64,000 nt of DNA. Source: Sinorhizobium meliloti 4H41. GTDB lineage: Bacteria; Pseudomonadota; Alphaproteobacteria; Rhizobiales; Rhizobiaceae. Positions 34,915-43,071 of this stretch are shown here, piece by piece. Made by a program: the position numbers and the translations under genes. Where the stretch lies: assembly GCF_000375585.1 (NCBI RefSeq), contig NZ_AQWP01000002.1, positions 496,001 to 560,000 of the forward strand, in the 5' to 3' direction. Below the pieces are notes generated by a model. That model was not told the origin of the DNA and did not search any database. It worked only from the letters and a program-made list of their open reading frames with translations. Position 1 is the stretch's first letter. Each line of letters begins with the position of its first letter.

Positions 34915-35319
34915 TCAACGCAGAGGATCATTCGCGAGCGCGATCGGCGTTCCGTGCGGCGTCGCTTCCGCTGCGCGCTGCCAACTGCCGACCAGCGCCT
35001 CCAGTTCGGGGCCGGAAGCGAGGGAGAGTTCCGTTACCAGACGGCTCAGCGCCGCAACCCAGCAATCGTAGTAGTCGCTGCCGTCCGCCCTGCGGCCGGG
35101 CTTGTAGAGCTCGGCCGAAAGCGCTTCGGCCCATTCGCTCCACGAAAATACACCCTGCTCGTGAAGCCGCACGGTCATGGCGAAGGCGACCGCCTGCCAG
35201 GGTTCGGCAAAGACGGGATCGCCCTCGCGCGATTTTGGCAGTTCCGCCGAAGCCAGAAGCGGGGAACGGGCAGGAGCAGGCGTCGATCTATGCGGGTTCA
35301 AGATAGCTCTCCCAGGCAT
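34915..35319 (-). CDS. Nitrile hydratase accessory/activator protein
   Basis: The protein matches the small helper needed for metal loading of nitrile hydratase: EGDPVFAEPWQAVAFAMTVRLHEQGVFSWSEWAEAL, then YYDCWVAALSRLV. The ATG at 35319 gives 134 residues and a 32-bp overlap with the beta-subunit gene, but has no clear ribosome-binding site. A TTG at 35301 has GGGAG seven bases upstream and is a good alternative. It is the third gene of the nitrile hydratase operon. It resembles the N-terminal half of beta subunits, as activators do. Confidence 0.84.
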   Translation of the reverse strand: MPGRAILNPHRSTPAPARSPLLASAELPKSREGDPVFAEPWQAVAFAMTVRLHEQGVFSWSEWAEALSAELYKPGRRADGSDYYDCWVAALSRLVTELSLASGPELEALVGSWQRAAEATPHGTPIALANDPLR

Positions 35320-35947
35320 CGATAGAGACGGTAAGCGTGGGGTCCGCGCCCTCACCCCAGATCTCGCCTGCGTCGAAGACCACCGTGTAGAGCCATTGCG
35401 GGTTCTCGCCCCTGCCGTGGGCGTTGTCGTCCGGGAAGACGAAGCCGCCCTGCACGGCCTCCACCATGCCTGTCCTGGCGCGGGCGTAGCGCGGCAGGCG
35501 CGTGTGGCTCTCCGGATTGAAGTTCTTCGTACGCACTCTCTCGCCGGCGGCAAAACGCGGCGGCATTTCGACCGGCCGGTCGCATGGCCCGCCCTTGGCG
35601 AGCACGCCTGCCACCATATCCGCTGTGAGCACCCGCTTCGGCTCCCGCCCCTTGTCGAGCATATGGCCGGCGTCGAGCTCGGCTTCCGTCACGAAGCCGT
35701 GGCGCTTCAGAAGCGTTTCCAGCGCCCGCGTCCAGATTTCATAATAGCTCGCGGAAAGATAGGTCGCCGGGGGCAGGCTTTCGCGCGCGTGCCGGCTTTC
35801 GTCCAGCGTCCAGGCACCGAAAGCGCCACAGGAAAGCGTGATGCCGAGCGCCCGCTTTTCCCACTCTGCATGGAATGTGGGCTCGTTGCGTTCCGGAGCG
35901 ATCGGGCCCATGCCATGCTGACCTCCGAGATCGTGCGGGCCGTTCAT
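35288..35947 (-). CDS. nthB: Nitrile hydratase beta subunit
   Basis: The 219-residue protein starts [16 protein letters not shown], the classical beta-subunit N-terminus. It ends in an SH3-like domain with [20 protein letters not shown] and [18 protein letters not shown]. With the alpha subunit it hydrates nitriles to amides. The start overlaps the alpha stop (ATGA), so they are translationally coupled. The Arg positions that contact the alpha metal site (in the RxPxYxR region) appear kept. Confidence 0.93.
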   Translation of the reverse strand: MNGPHDLGGQHGMGPIAPERNEPTFHAEWEKRALGITLSCGAFGAWTLDESRHARESLPPATYLSASYYEIWTRALETLLKRHGFVTEAELDAGHMLDKGREPKRVLTADMVAGVLAKGGPCDRPVEMPPRFAAGERVRTKNFNPESHTRLPRYARARTGMVEAVQGGFVFPDDNAHGRGENPQWLYTVVFDAGEIWGEGADPTLTVSIDAWESYLEPA

Positions 35948-36585
35948 CGTACCACCTCCGGCGATAGGGCTAGCCCGGTGCCGATCATGGAATCGCGCGT
36001 CACGAGCTCTGCCAGGGCGTCCTCACCGAAGCCATCGGTACCTTCCGGCCGCTCCGGCACGACGAGGTAGCGCAGTTCGGCCGTCGAATCCCAGACGCGA
36101 ACCTTCTTTTCAGCCGACAGCTCGAGCCCGAATTCGGCAAGCACGCCGCGAGGATCGATAACGGCGCGCGAACGATAGGGCGGCGCCTTGTACCACACCG
36201 GCGGCAGCCCCAGCACTGCCCAGGGATAGCAGGAGCACAGCGTACAGACGATGAGGTTGTGCGTTTCGGGCGTGTTGAACACCGCACGCATGTGCTCGCC
36301 CTGGCGCCCGGTGAAACCGAGGCTGGCGATCGCCGCGGTCGCGTCGCGTTTCAGCCAATCGGCAAAATCGACGTCGCTCCAGGCCTTGGCGACGACGCGC
36401 GCGCCGTTTCGCGGTCCCACCTTCGTCTCGTACGCCTCGACGATCGCGTCGATCGCCGCAGGATCGATCAAACCCTTTTCCGTCAGCACCGTCTCCAGTG
36501 CCTTAACCCGGGCTTCCATGTCGGTCAGATGGTTGTCGTGGTGATGGCCGTGATCGTCGCCATGCCCATGATGGTGCTCGGACAT
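35944..36585 (-). CDS. nthA: Nitrile hydratase alpha subunit (cobalt type)
   Basis: The 213-residue catalytic subunit has the metal motif CTLCSC at residues 114-119; Thr at the second position is typical of cobalt enzymes, Ser of iron enzymes. The conserved YPW follows. The N-terminus is unusual: nine histidines in the first 19 residues, which could bind or store cobalt or nickel. It is the first gene of the alpha-beta-activator operon. No amidase gene is adjacent, so the amide product is handled elsewhere. Confidence 0.93.
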   Translation of the reverse strand: MSEHHHGHGDDHGHHHDNHLTDMEARVKALETVLTEKGLIDPAAIDAIVEAYETKVGPRNGARVVAKAWSDVDFADWLKRDATAAIASLGFTGRQGEHMRAVFNTPETHNLIVCTLCSCYPWAVLGLPPVWYKAPPYRSRAVIDPRGVLAEFGLELSAEKKVRVWDSTAELRYLVVPERPEGTDGFGEDALAELVTRDSMIGTGLALSPEVVR

Positions 36586-36652
36586 TCCTGGCTCCTCTAC
36601 CGAAGGCTACTGATCTAAATGCGTGACCCTAAAAACGTCGCGTGTCGGCGGA

Positions 36653-37246
36653 CTATCTGAGCATCGGCCAAAGACTGACGACGAGCAAGACGGCCATGGT
36701 GATGTTGAACCATTTGAGCCGCGCAGGTTCCGAGAGCCATTGCCTGAGGGCCGAGCCGAAACCCGCCCAGGTCGAAACGCTCGGCACATTGACGAGTGCG
36801 AAGACGACGCCGACGACGAGCACGCTCATGAGATAGCTGTCGCTGCTCGTATAGGTGGCCATGGCCGAAACCGCCATTACCCAGGCCTTCGGATTGACCC
36901 ATTGGAAAGCAGCCGCCTGCAGGAAGGTCATCGGCACTGCATTCGCCTTTCCTTCGCCGAGCGAGCGAGACGTGCCGATCTTCCAGGCGATCCAGACGAG
37001 ATAGGCGCCTCCGGCGAACTTCAGGGCCGTATAGAGGAGCGGCACGGAATGAAGCAGCGCGCCGAGACCGAGCCCCACGGCAATGAGAAGAACGAAGAAG
37101 CCGATGCCGATCCCCAGCATATGCGGAATCGTGCGCACGAAACCGAAGTTCACGCCCGAGGCGAACAGCATCATGTTGTTCGGTCCGGGCGTGATCGATG
37201 TCGTTAAGGCAAACAGGAACAGCGCCAGAAGCGTATCCAGTTGCAT
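36653..37246 (-). CDS. LysE/RhtB-family amino-acid exporter (second copy)
   Basis: The ATG at 37246 (MQLDTLLALFLFALTT) is preferred over 37258, giving 197 residues. Features are the N-terminal SITPGPNNMMLFASGVNFGF signature, six hydrophobic segments and QWVNPKAWVMAVSAMATY. It exports amino acids or derivatives. It is on the same strand as the nitrile hydratase operon downstream, separated by 67 bp. The upstream region carries two strong palindromes that may be regulator sites. Confidence 0.87.
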   Translation of the reverse strand: MQLDTLLALFLFALTTSITPGPNNMMLFASGVNFGFVRTIPHMLGIGIGFFVLLIAVGLGLGALLHSVPLLYTALKFAGGAYLVWIAWKIGTSRSLGEGKANAVPMTFLQAAAFQWVNPKAWVMAVSAMATYTSSDSYLMSVLVVGVVFALVNVPSVSTWAGFGSALRQWLSEPARLKWFNITMAVLLVVSLWPMLR

Positions 37247-37332
37247 GAGTTCCTCCAAAGCCGCGGGTCTGCCGAGAACGCCGCTACAAACCTGGGATTC
37301 GCGTCGCGTAATCCCGCGGGCGGCGACCCTGG

Positions 37333-37353
37333 TGGGTCAAGCTAGCTGACCCA
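37333..37353. promoter_or_regulatory. Inverted repeat upstream of second LysE gene
   Basis: TGGGTCA (37333-37339) and TGACCCA (37347-37353) form a perfect seven-base inverted repeat with a seven-base centre. It is about 90 bases upstream of the LysE start and a candidate regulator site. The rest of 37247-37650 (about 400 bases) holds no gene that I can see. Confidence 0.5.
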
Positions 37354-37374
37354 AATGCAACCGCCACCCAAATC

Positions 37375-37389
37375 TTGTCACGGTGACAA
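37375..37389. promoter_or_regulatory. Second palindrome upstream of second LysE gene
   Basis: TTGTCAC-G-GTGACAA is a perfect 15-base odd palindrome, 21 bases beyond the TGGGTCA repeat. The two may be bound by the same or different regulators of the exporter. Confidence 0.45.
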
Positions 37390-37650
37390 ACCGAAAGCCG
37401 GGGATGCTGCACCGCCTTGACCCCTAACCTTTTCCATGGGATAGCCACGCTATGTGTGAACATGACACCCACATTGTCGCCCGGTTCGCCGGCATCCCAA
37501 CAGGCGGGATGCAGGGGCTTCGCACACGCTGACAACAGCGCCGCGCGTCTATTATACGCGCAGGCACGCGCAACCCCTCAGCCTCGCTCAAAGCGGACGG
37601 GGCTTTCTTCTAATTCAGGCGCCCGTCCATCGTCATCATGGAGATGGAAA

Positions 37651-38379
37651 ATGGCACAGAACGTTTACGACAAACCCGAATTCTTCACCGGCTACAGCCA
37701 ACTCGGGCGATCCCTGCATGGACTCGCCGGCGCTGCCGAATGGCCGGCAATCCGCGCAATGCTGCCCGACCTCAGGGACTTGCGCGTCGTGGATCTCGGT
37801 TGCGGCTTCGGCTGGTTCGCCCGCTGGGCGCGGGAGAACGGCGCGGCCCATGTCCTTGGCCTCGACCTCTCCGAACAAATGATCGCACGAGCGCGGCAAG
37901 AGACGGAGGATCCTGCGGTCGAGTATAAAATCGCCGACCTCGAGCATCTGGTTTTGCCCGAGGCGAGCTTCGACTTCGCCTATAGCTCGCTCGCCTTCCA
38001 TTATATCGAAGACTTCGACCGGCTGGTGCGAACGATCCATAGCAGTCTCCTGCCCGGATCGCATTTCGTCTTCACCATCGAACATCCGGTCTACATGGCT
38101 CCGACGAACCCTGGCTGGTCCACGGACGCCGAGGGCCGCCGCATCTGGCCGCTCGATCGCTACTCGGCCGAAGGAAAGCGTGTCACCGACTGGCTTGCAA
38201 AAGGCGTCGTCAAGTATCACCGCACGCTCGGCACCACATTGAACACTCTGATTTCAGCCGGTTTTTCGATCCGCCGCGTTCAGGAGTGGAGCCCGACCGC
38301 CGATGAGATCGCCCGCAATCCGGACCTCGCGGAAGAGGTCGACCGGCCGATGATGATGCTCGTTGCCGCACAAAGGTAG
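37651..38379 (+). CDS. Class I SAM-dependent methyltransferase
   Basis: The frame opens at 37417; the ATG at 37651 (MAQNVYDKPEFFTGYSQLGR) follows GGAAA and begins the conserved part, giving 242 residues. SAM-binding motif I is VVDLGCGFGWFARWA, followed by VLGLDLSEQMIARA and FDFAYSSLAFHYIEDF. It resembles the UbiE/methyltransferase-11 group often annotated as a small-molecule methyltransferase. The substrate is unknown. It is a single gene. Confidence 0.83.
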   Translation: MAQNVYDKPEFFTGYSQLGRSLHGLAGAAEWPAIRAMLPDLRDLRVVDLGCGFGWFARWARENGAAHVLGLDLSEQMIARARQETEDPAVEYKIADLEHLVLPEASFDFAYSSLAFHYIEDFDRLVRTIHSSLLPGSHFVFTIEHPVYMAPTNPGWSTDAEGRRIWPLDRYSAEGKRVTDWLAKGVVKYHRTLGTTLNTLISAGFSIRRVQEWSPTADEIARNPDLAEEVDRPMMMLVAAQR

Positions 38380-38481
38380 GAGTCTCGGCCGCGCGGGATG
38401 CGCGAGTAGCGTTTGCCATCCCTTGCCGCCGCCCTGTTGGAGGGCAAGCGCCGAATTCAGGAAATATGCCGTAAAGTCCGG

Positions 38482-38706
38482 CTACTTTCGCTTCTGCGCC
38501 TTGCCCTTCTTTGCGGGGGCGGCAACTGGATTTGCCGCCTCCTCGGCCTCTTTCTCCAGCCGCATCTGTTTGAGCCGGGCGGTCTTCTTCACACGCGCCG
38601 CAGCTTCCTGCTCGATAATGGCGCGTGATGCAATTGTGGCCTGATCCGCGCGATCCGCAGGGTTCTTCTTCTCGGCCTTGAAAATACGATTGCCGACGTC
38701 CTTCAT
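38482..38706 (-). CDS. Small basic conserved hypothetical protein
   Basis: The 74-residue, Lys/Ala/Glu-rich protein is probably helical or disordered (MKDVGNRIFKAEKKNPADRA at the start, PAKKGKAQKRK tail). GGAGGATC upstream of the ATG is a strong ribosome-binding site, which supports a real gene. I do not recognise a function; the basic tail could contact nucleic acid. It lies downstream of the cold-shock gene terminator on the same strand. Confidence 0.6.
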   Translation of the reverse strand: MKDVGNRIFKAEKKNPADRADQATIASRAIIEQEAAARVKKTARLKQMRLEKEAEEAANPVAAPAKKGKAQKRK

Positions 38707-38734
38707 GCGAGATCCTCCATCAAATTTCAGCCAA

Positions 38735-38763
38735 TAAAAAAGGCCGGGACAGGCCCGACCTTC
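38735..38763 (-). terminator. Rho-independent terminator of the cold-shock gene
   Basis: On the minus strand AAGGTCGGG-cctgt-CCCGGCCTT is followed by a run of T, about 100 bases after the cold-shock protein stop. Confidence 0.75.
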
Positions 38764-38862
38764 CTCATCATCTCAACCCGCCGCGCCAGTACATCCGTGG
38801 TCACGGGCGGGGAGATAATAATGTCATGAAGTGCCGTGTTAGGGCACAAACGCGCGATCCGT

Positions 38863-39072
38863 TCAGAGAGCGCGAAGGTTGTCCGCCGAGGTCTTGCCCG
38901 AGCGCCGATCCTGCGTCAGCTCGAAGCTTACCTTCTGCCCGTCTTTCAGCGTGGACAGGCCGGCGCGTTCAACCGCCGAAATATGGACGAACACGTCAGC
39001 GGCGCCGTCATCTGGCTGGATGAAACCGAAGCCCTTGGTGCTGTTGAACCACTTTACCGTTCCAGAAGCCAC
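38863..39072 (-). CDS. cspA: Cold-shock domain protein
   Basis: The 69-residue single OB-fold protein has RNP1 KGFGFI and RNP2 VFVHI and starts [14 protein letters not shown]. It binds single-stranded RNA/DNA and acts as an RNA chaperone. The ORF is tightly bounded by the terminator downstream. Cold-shock genes usually have long structured leaders. The 311 bases from here to the aldo/keto reductase start (39073-39383) hold no other gene I can see and probably contain that leader plus two promoters. Confidence 0.93.
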   Translation of the reverse strand: MASGTVKWFNSTKGFGFIQPDDGAADVFVHISAVERAGLSTLKDGQKVSFELTQDRRSGKTSADNLRAL

Positions 39073-39155
39073 GTCGATGTCCTTTCAATAGCCATGGAAA
39101 ACCGCCACCGCATAAAAACGGTGTATCAAAACCGATGTTGTCAGGATTTTCGTGA

Positions 39156-40229
<1,074 letters not shown>

Positions 40230-40282
40230 TGCCATAGGGTACCCAGACGGGCGAAGTGGGCTTGTAAGGGTGCTGCAGGTAC

Positions 40283-40335
40283 AACCCCTCCCACCTCTGG
40301 GGAGGGGTTGGTAGGGGCGCGCGCCGAAGGCGCGC
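40283..40335. repeat. Pair of hairpins between aldo/keto reductase and ilvH (repeat-like)
   Basis: AACCCCTCC (40283-40291) pairs with GGAGGGGTT (40301-40309), and GCGCGCC-gaa-GGCGCGC follows at 40319-40335. The C-rich/G-rich pyrimidine-purine element looks like the short interspersed repeats of rhizobial chromosomes. Together the hairpins may end transcription from both convergent genes. Confidence 0.5.
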
Positions 40336-40351
40336 AATCTTCCTCGCTTCT

Positions 40352-40924
40352 TTACATTCCCTGGGGCCCGCGGTTCATCGCGGCGATGCCGGTGCGGCAG
40401 ACTTCGATCAGCCCGAGCGGCTTCATGATGGCGATGAACTGCTCGATCTTGGAAGGCTTGCCGGTGATCTCGAAGACGAAGTGATCGATGTTGGCGTCGA
40501 TGACCGAGGCACGGAAGGCATCGGCGAGCCTGAGCGCCTCCACCCGATGTTCGCCCGAGCCGTGTACCTTGACGAGCGCCAGTTCACGCTCGATCGGCCG
40601 CTCATGGCCCAGACCGGCGGCGCGGACCGTGAGGTCTACGACGCGGTGCACCGGCACCAGACGTTCGAGCTGGTTCTTGATCTGCTCGAGCACGTGCGGC
40701 GTGCCGCGGGTCACGATGGTGATGCGCGAGAGATGAGCCTCGTGCTCCGTCTCGGAGACCGTCAGGCTCTCGATATTGTAGCCGCGGCCGGAGAAAAGGC
40801 CGATGACGCGGGCGAGCACGCCCGGCTCGTTGTCGACCAGAACGGAAAGTGTGTGCGTTTCCGCAAGCTCCGTTTCCTTGGCGATGAAGTAGGCGGAGCC
40901 CGTCGCCTGAAGATGTGCATTCAT
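40352..40924 (-). CDS. ilvH: Acetolactate synthase small (regulatory) subunit
   Basis: The 190-residue regulatory subunit of the first common enzyme of Ile/Val/Leu synthesis has an N-terminal ACT domain (HTLSVLVDNEPGVLARVIGLFSGRGYNIESLTVS) that binds valine, followed by the second ACT-like domain (ERELALVKV, FEITGKPSKIEQFI). The first 14 or so residues are an extension relative to E. coli IlvH. It follows ilvI by 21 bp in the same direction and is under the same attenuator. Confidence 0.95.
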   Translation of the reverse strand: MNAHLQATGSAYFIAKETELAETHTLSVLVDNEPGVLARVIGLFSGRGYNIESLTVSETEHEAHLSRITIVTRGTPHVLEQIKNQLERLVPVHRVVDLTVRAAGLGHERPIERELALVKVHGSGEHRVEALRLADAFRASVIDANIDHFVFEITGKPSKIEQFIAIMKPLGLIEVCRTGIAAMNRGPQGM

Positions 40925-40945
40925 TTTCCTGTTCCTACCTTGTCC

Positions 40946-42724
40946 TCAAACGAGCTGACGGCCCTTGGCATCGATGGCGTTGGCGACCACCTCGTCCGTT
41001 GCCTCGTCGGGGAGCAGCATCTCGTTGTGCGCCTTGCCCGAAGGGATCATCGGGAAGCAGTTTGCAAGATTGGCGACGCGGCAGTCGAAAATGACCGGGG
41101 CCGGTGTGTCGATCATCTGCCGGATCGCATCGTCGAGCTCTCCCGGCTTTTCGCAACGGATGCCGACGCCGCCATAGGCCTCGGCGAGCTTGACGAAGTC
41201 CGGCATCGCCTCGGTGTAGGAATGCGACAGCCGGTTGCCGTGCAGGAGCTGCTGCCACTGCCGGACCATGCCCATATATTGATTGTTCAGGATGAAGATC
41301 TTGACCGGCAGGCCGTACTGGACCGCGCACGACATCTCCTGGATGCACATCTGGATCGAGGCGTCGCCGGCGATGTCGATGACGAGGCTCTCCGGATGCG
41401 CGACCTGGACGCCGACCGCGGCCGGGAATCCGTAGCCCATGGTGCCGAGGCCGCCCGAGGTCATCCAGCGGTTCGGCTCTTCGAAGCCGAAGAACTGCGC
41501 GGCCCACATCTGGTGCTGGCCGACTTCGGTGGTGATGTAGGTGTCGCGGTCCTTGGTGAGCTCGTACAGCCGCTGGATCGCATATTGCGGCATGATGACG
41601 TCGGCACTCGGCGTATAGGCCAGCGAGTTGCGCGCCCGCCACCTGGAGATCTCTTTCCACCAGTCGCCAAGCCGCGCCTGGTCGACCGTCTTGGCCGCAG
41701 CACGCCACAGGCGGATCATGTCCTCGAGCACAGCGGCGACGTCGCCGATGATCGGAACGTCGACGCGGACGTTCTTGTTGATGGAGGACGGGTCGATATC
41801 GATGTGGATCTTCTTCGAGTTGGGCGAGAAGGCATTGAGCCGGCCGGTGATCCGGTCGTCGAAGCGCGCGCCGATGCAGATCATGAGGTCGCAATCATGC
41901 ATCGCCAGGTTGGCTTCGTAGGTCCCATGCATGCCGAGCATGCCGAGCCAGTTCTTGCCGGAGGCCGGATAGGCGCCGAGGCCCATCAGCGTCGACGTGA
42001 TCGGGAAGCCGGTGAGCTCGACCAGTTCGCGCAGGAAATGTGCGGCCTGCGGCCCGGAATTGATGACGCCGCCGCCCGAATAGATGACCGGCTGGCGCGC
42101 CGTTTTCATGAGCGCGACCGCCTCCTCGATCCTCTTCAGGTCCCCTTGGGTCTTCGGCTGGTAGCTCTTCTGTGTCGGAACGGCCGAAGGCGGCGTATAG
42201 GTACCGGTTGCGAACTGGACGTCCTTCGGAATGTCGACGACGACCGGACCCGGACGGCCCGACTGAGCAACGCGGAAAGCCTCATGGATGACGCGGGCGA
42301 GCTCGTTGACGTCCCTGACCAGCCAGTTGTGCTTGGTGCAGGGCCGGGTGATGCCGATCGTGTCGCATTCCTGGAAGGCGTCCGAGCCGATCAGCGACGT
42401 CGGTACCTGCCCCGAAATGCAGACGAGCGGGATCGAGTCCATCAGCGCGTCCTGCAGCGGCGTGACCGCATTGGTTGCTCCCGGGCCCGAAGTCACCAGC
42501 ATGACGCCGACCTTGCCGGTGGAGCGGGCATATCCTTCGGCCATATGGCCGGCGCCCTGCTCGTGGCGGACGAGAATGTGCTGGATATCCTCCTGCTGGA
42601 AAATCTCGTCGTAGATCGGGAGCACGGCACCGCCGGGATAGCCGAAGATGTGTTCGACGCCATTGTCTTTCAAAGCCTGGAGAACGATCTCCGCGCCCGT
42701 CATCTGGTTCTCAGTTCCGCTCAT
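40946..42724 (-). CDS. ilvI: Acetolactate synthase large (catalytic) subunit
   Basis: The 592-residue ThDP enzyme condenses pyruvate with pyruvate or 2-oxobutyrate. It has the catalytic Glu region GYPGGAVLPIYDEIF...LVRHEQGAGHMAEGYAR and the FAD-binding middle domain. The ThDP motif GDASIQMCIQEMS...NNQYMGMVRQWQ is also present. The ATG at 42724 lies downstream of a leader peptide and terminator. The operon continues with ilvH. Confidence 0.96.
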   Translation of the reverse strand: MSGTENQMTGAEIVLQALKDNGVEHIFGYPGGAVLPIYDEIFQQEDIQHILVRHEQGAGHMAEGYARSTGKVGVMLVTSGPGATNAVTPLQDALMDSIPLVCISGQVPTSLIGSDAFQECDTIGITRPCTKHNWLVRDVNELARVIHEAFRVAQSGRPGPVVVDIPKDVQFATGTYTPPSAVPTQKSYQPKTQGDLKRIEEAVALMKTARQPVIYSGGGVINSGPQAAHFLRELVELTGFPITSTLMGLGAYPASGKNWLGMLGMHGTYEANLAMHDCDLMICIGARFDDRITGRLNAFSPNSKKIHIDIDPSSINKNVRVDVPIIGDVAAVLEDMIRLWRAAAKTVDQARLGDWWKEISRWRARNSLAYTPSADVIMPQYAIQRLYELTKDRDTYITTEVGQHQMWAAQFFGFEEPNRWMTSGGLGTMGYGFPAAVGVQVAHPESLVIDIAGDASIQMCIQEMSCAVQYGLPVKIFILNNQYMGMVRQWQQLLHGNRLSHSYTEAMPDFVKLAEAYGGVGIRCEKPGELDDAIRQMIDTPAPVIFDCRVANLANCFPMIPSGKAHNEMLLPDEATDEVVANAIDAKGRQLV

Positions 42725-42778
42725 TGGCCTGCTTCCGTCCCTCGTTCAGGTTTGGGTGAATAACGTGTTTGAAGGCAT

Positions 42779-42802
42779 AAAAAAAGGCCCCGTCAGGAGC
42801 CT
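42779..42802 (-). terminator. Attenuator terminator of the ilvIH leader
   Basis: On the minus strand GGCTCC-tgac-GGGGCC is followed by seven T. It lies between the leader peptide and ilvI. Upstream, a perfect nine-base pairing (42809-42817 with 42848-42856, GCGCATGGG/CCCATGCGC) and an inner ATGGT-N3-ACCAT hairpin (42831-42843) provide the alternative folds of a classical attenuator. Confidence 0.85.
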
Positions 42803-42834
42803 CGTTCAGCGCATGGGTGGCTACCGCCGGATGG

Positions 42835-42891
42835 TTACACCATCCTGCCCATGCGCCGTCCCACCACAAGAATAACCGCGAAATTTTTCAT
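42835..42891 (-). CDS. ilvL: ilvIH attenuator leader peptide (18 residues)
   Basis: The minus-strand ORF encodes MKNFAVILVVGRRMGRMV, with the regulatory run Val-Ile-Leu-Val-Val at positions 6-10. Stalling at these codons when branched-chain aminoacyl-tRNA is scarce would favour the antiterminator and allow ilvI transcription. The start codon lies only about two bases from the predicted transcription start, so it is probably translated as a leaderless ORF, as reported for the Sinorhizobium trp leader. Confidence 0.82.
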   Translation of the reverse strand: MKNFAVILVVGRRMGRMV

Positions 42892-42899
42892 GGGGCGAT

Positions 42900-42928
42900 T
42901 TGTTAAACGGAAATTCCCCATCCGTCAA
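42900..42928 (-). promoter_or_regulatory. Promoter of the ilvL-ilvI-ilvH transcript
   Basis: On the minus strand TTGACG (42928-42923) and TAACAA (42905-42900) are separated by 17 bases. The expected start near 42893 leaves almost no untranslated region before the leader peptide. Confidence 0.7.
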
Positions 42929-43071
42929 CGGCTTTGGCGTGTCCCGATCGGCACGGCCTGCGAGCAACCAGTTATTAAACCGCAGCCGCTATCCTGGGAC
43001 GCAGCAAGGAAAAGGCGCCGGATTCGGCGCGCATCCTGCTGCTGATTGGCGTTTTCGCCCGAGGTGCTGCG

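Noticed and set aside
40481-42763. 760-residue plus-strand frame opposite ilvI/ilvH
   Set aside because: Antisense shadow of well-conserved ilv genes; it has no domain motifs.
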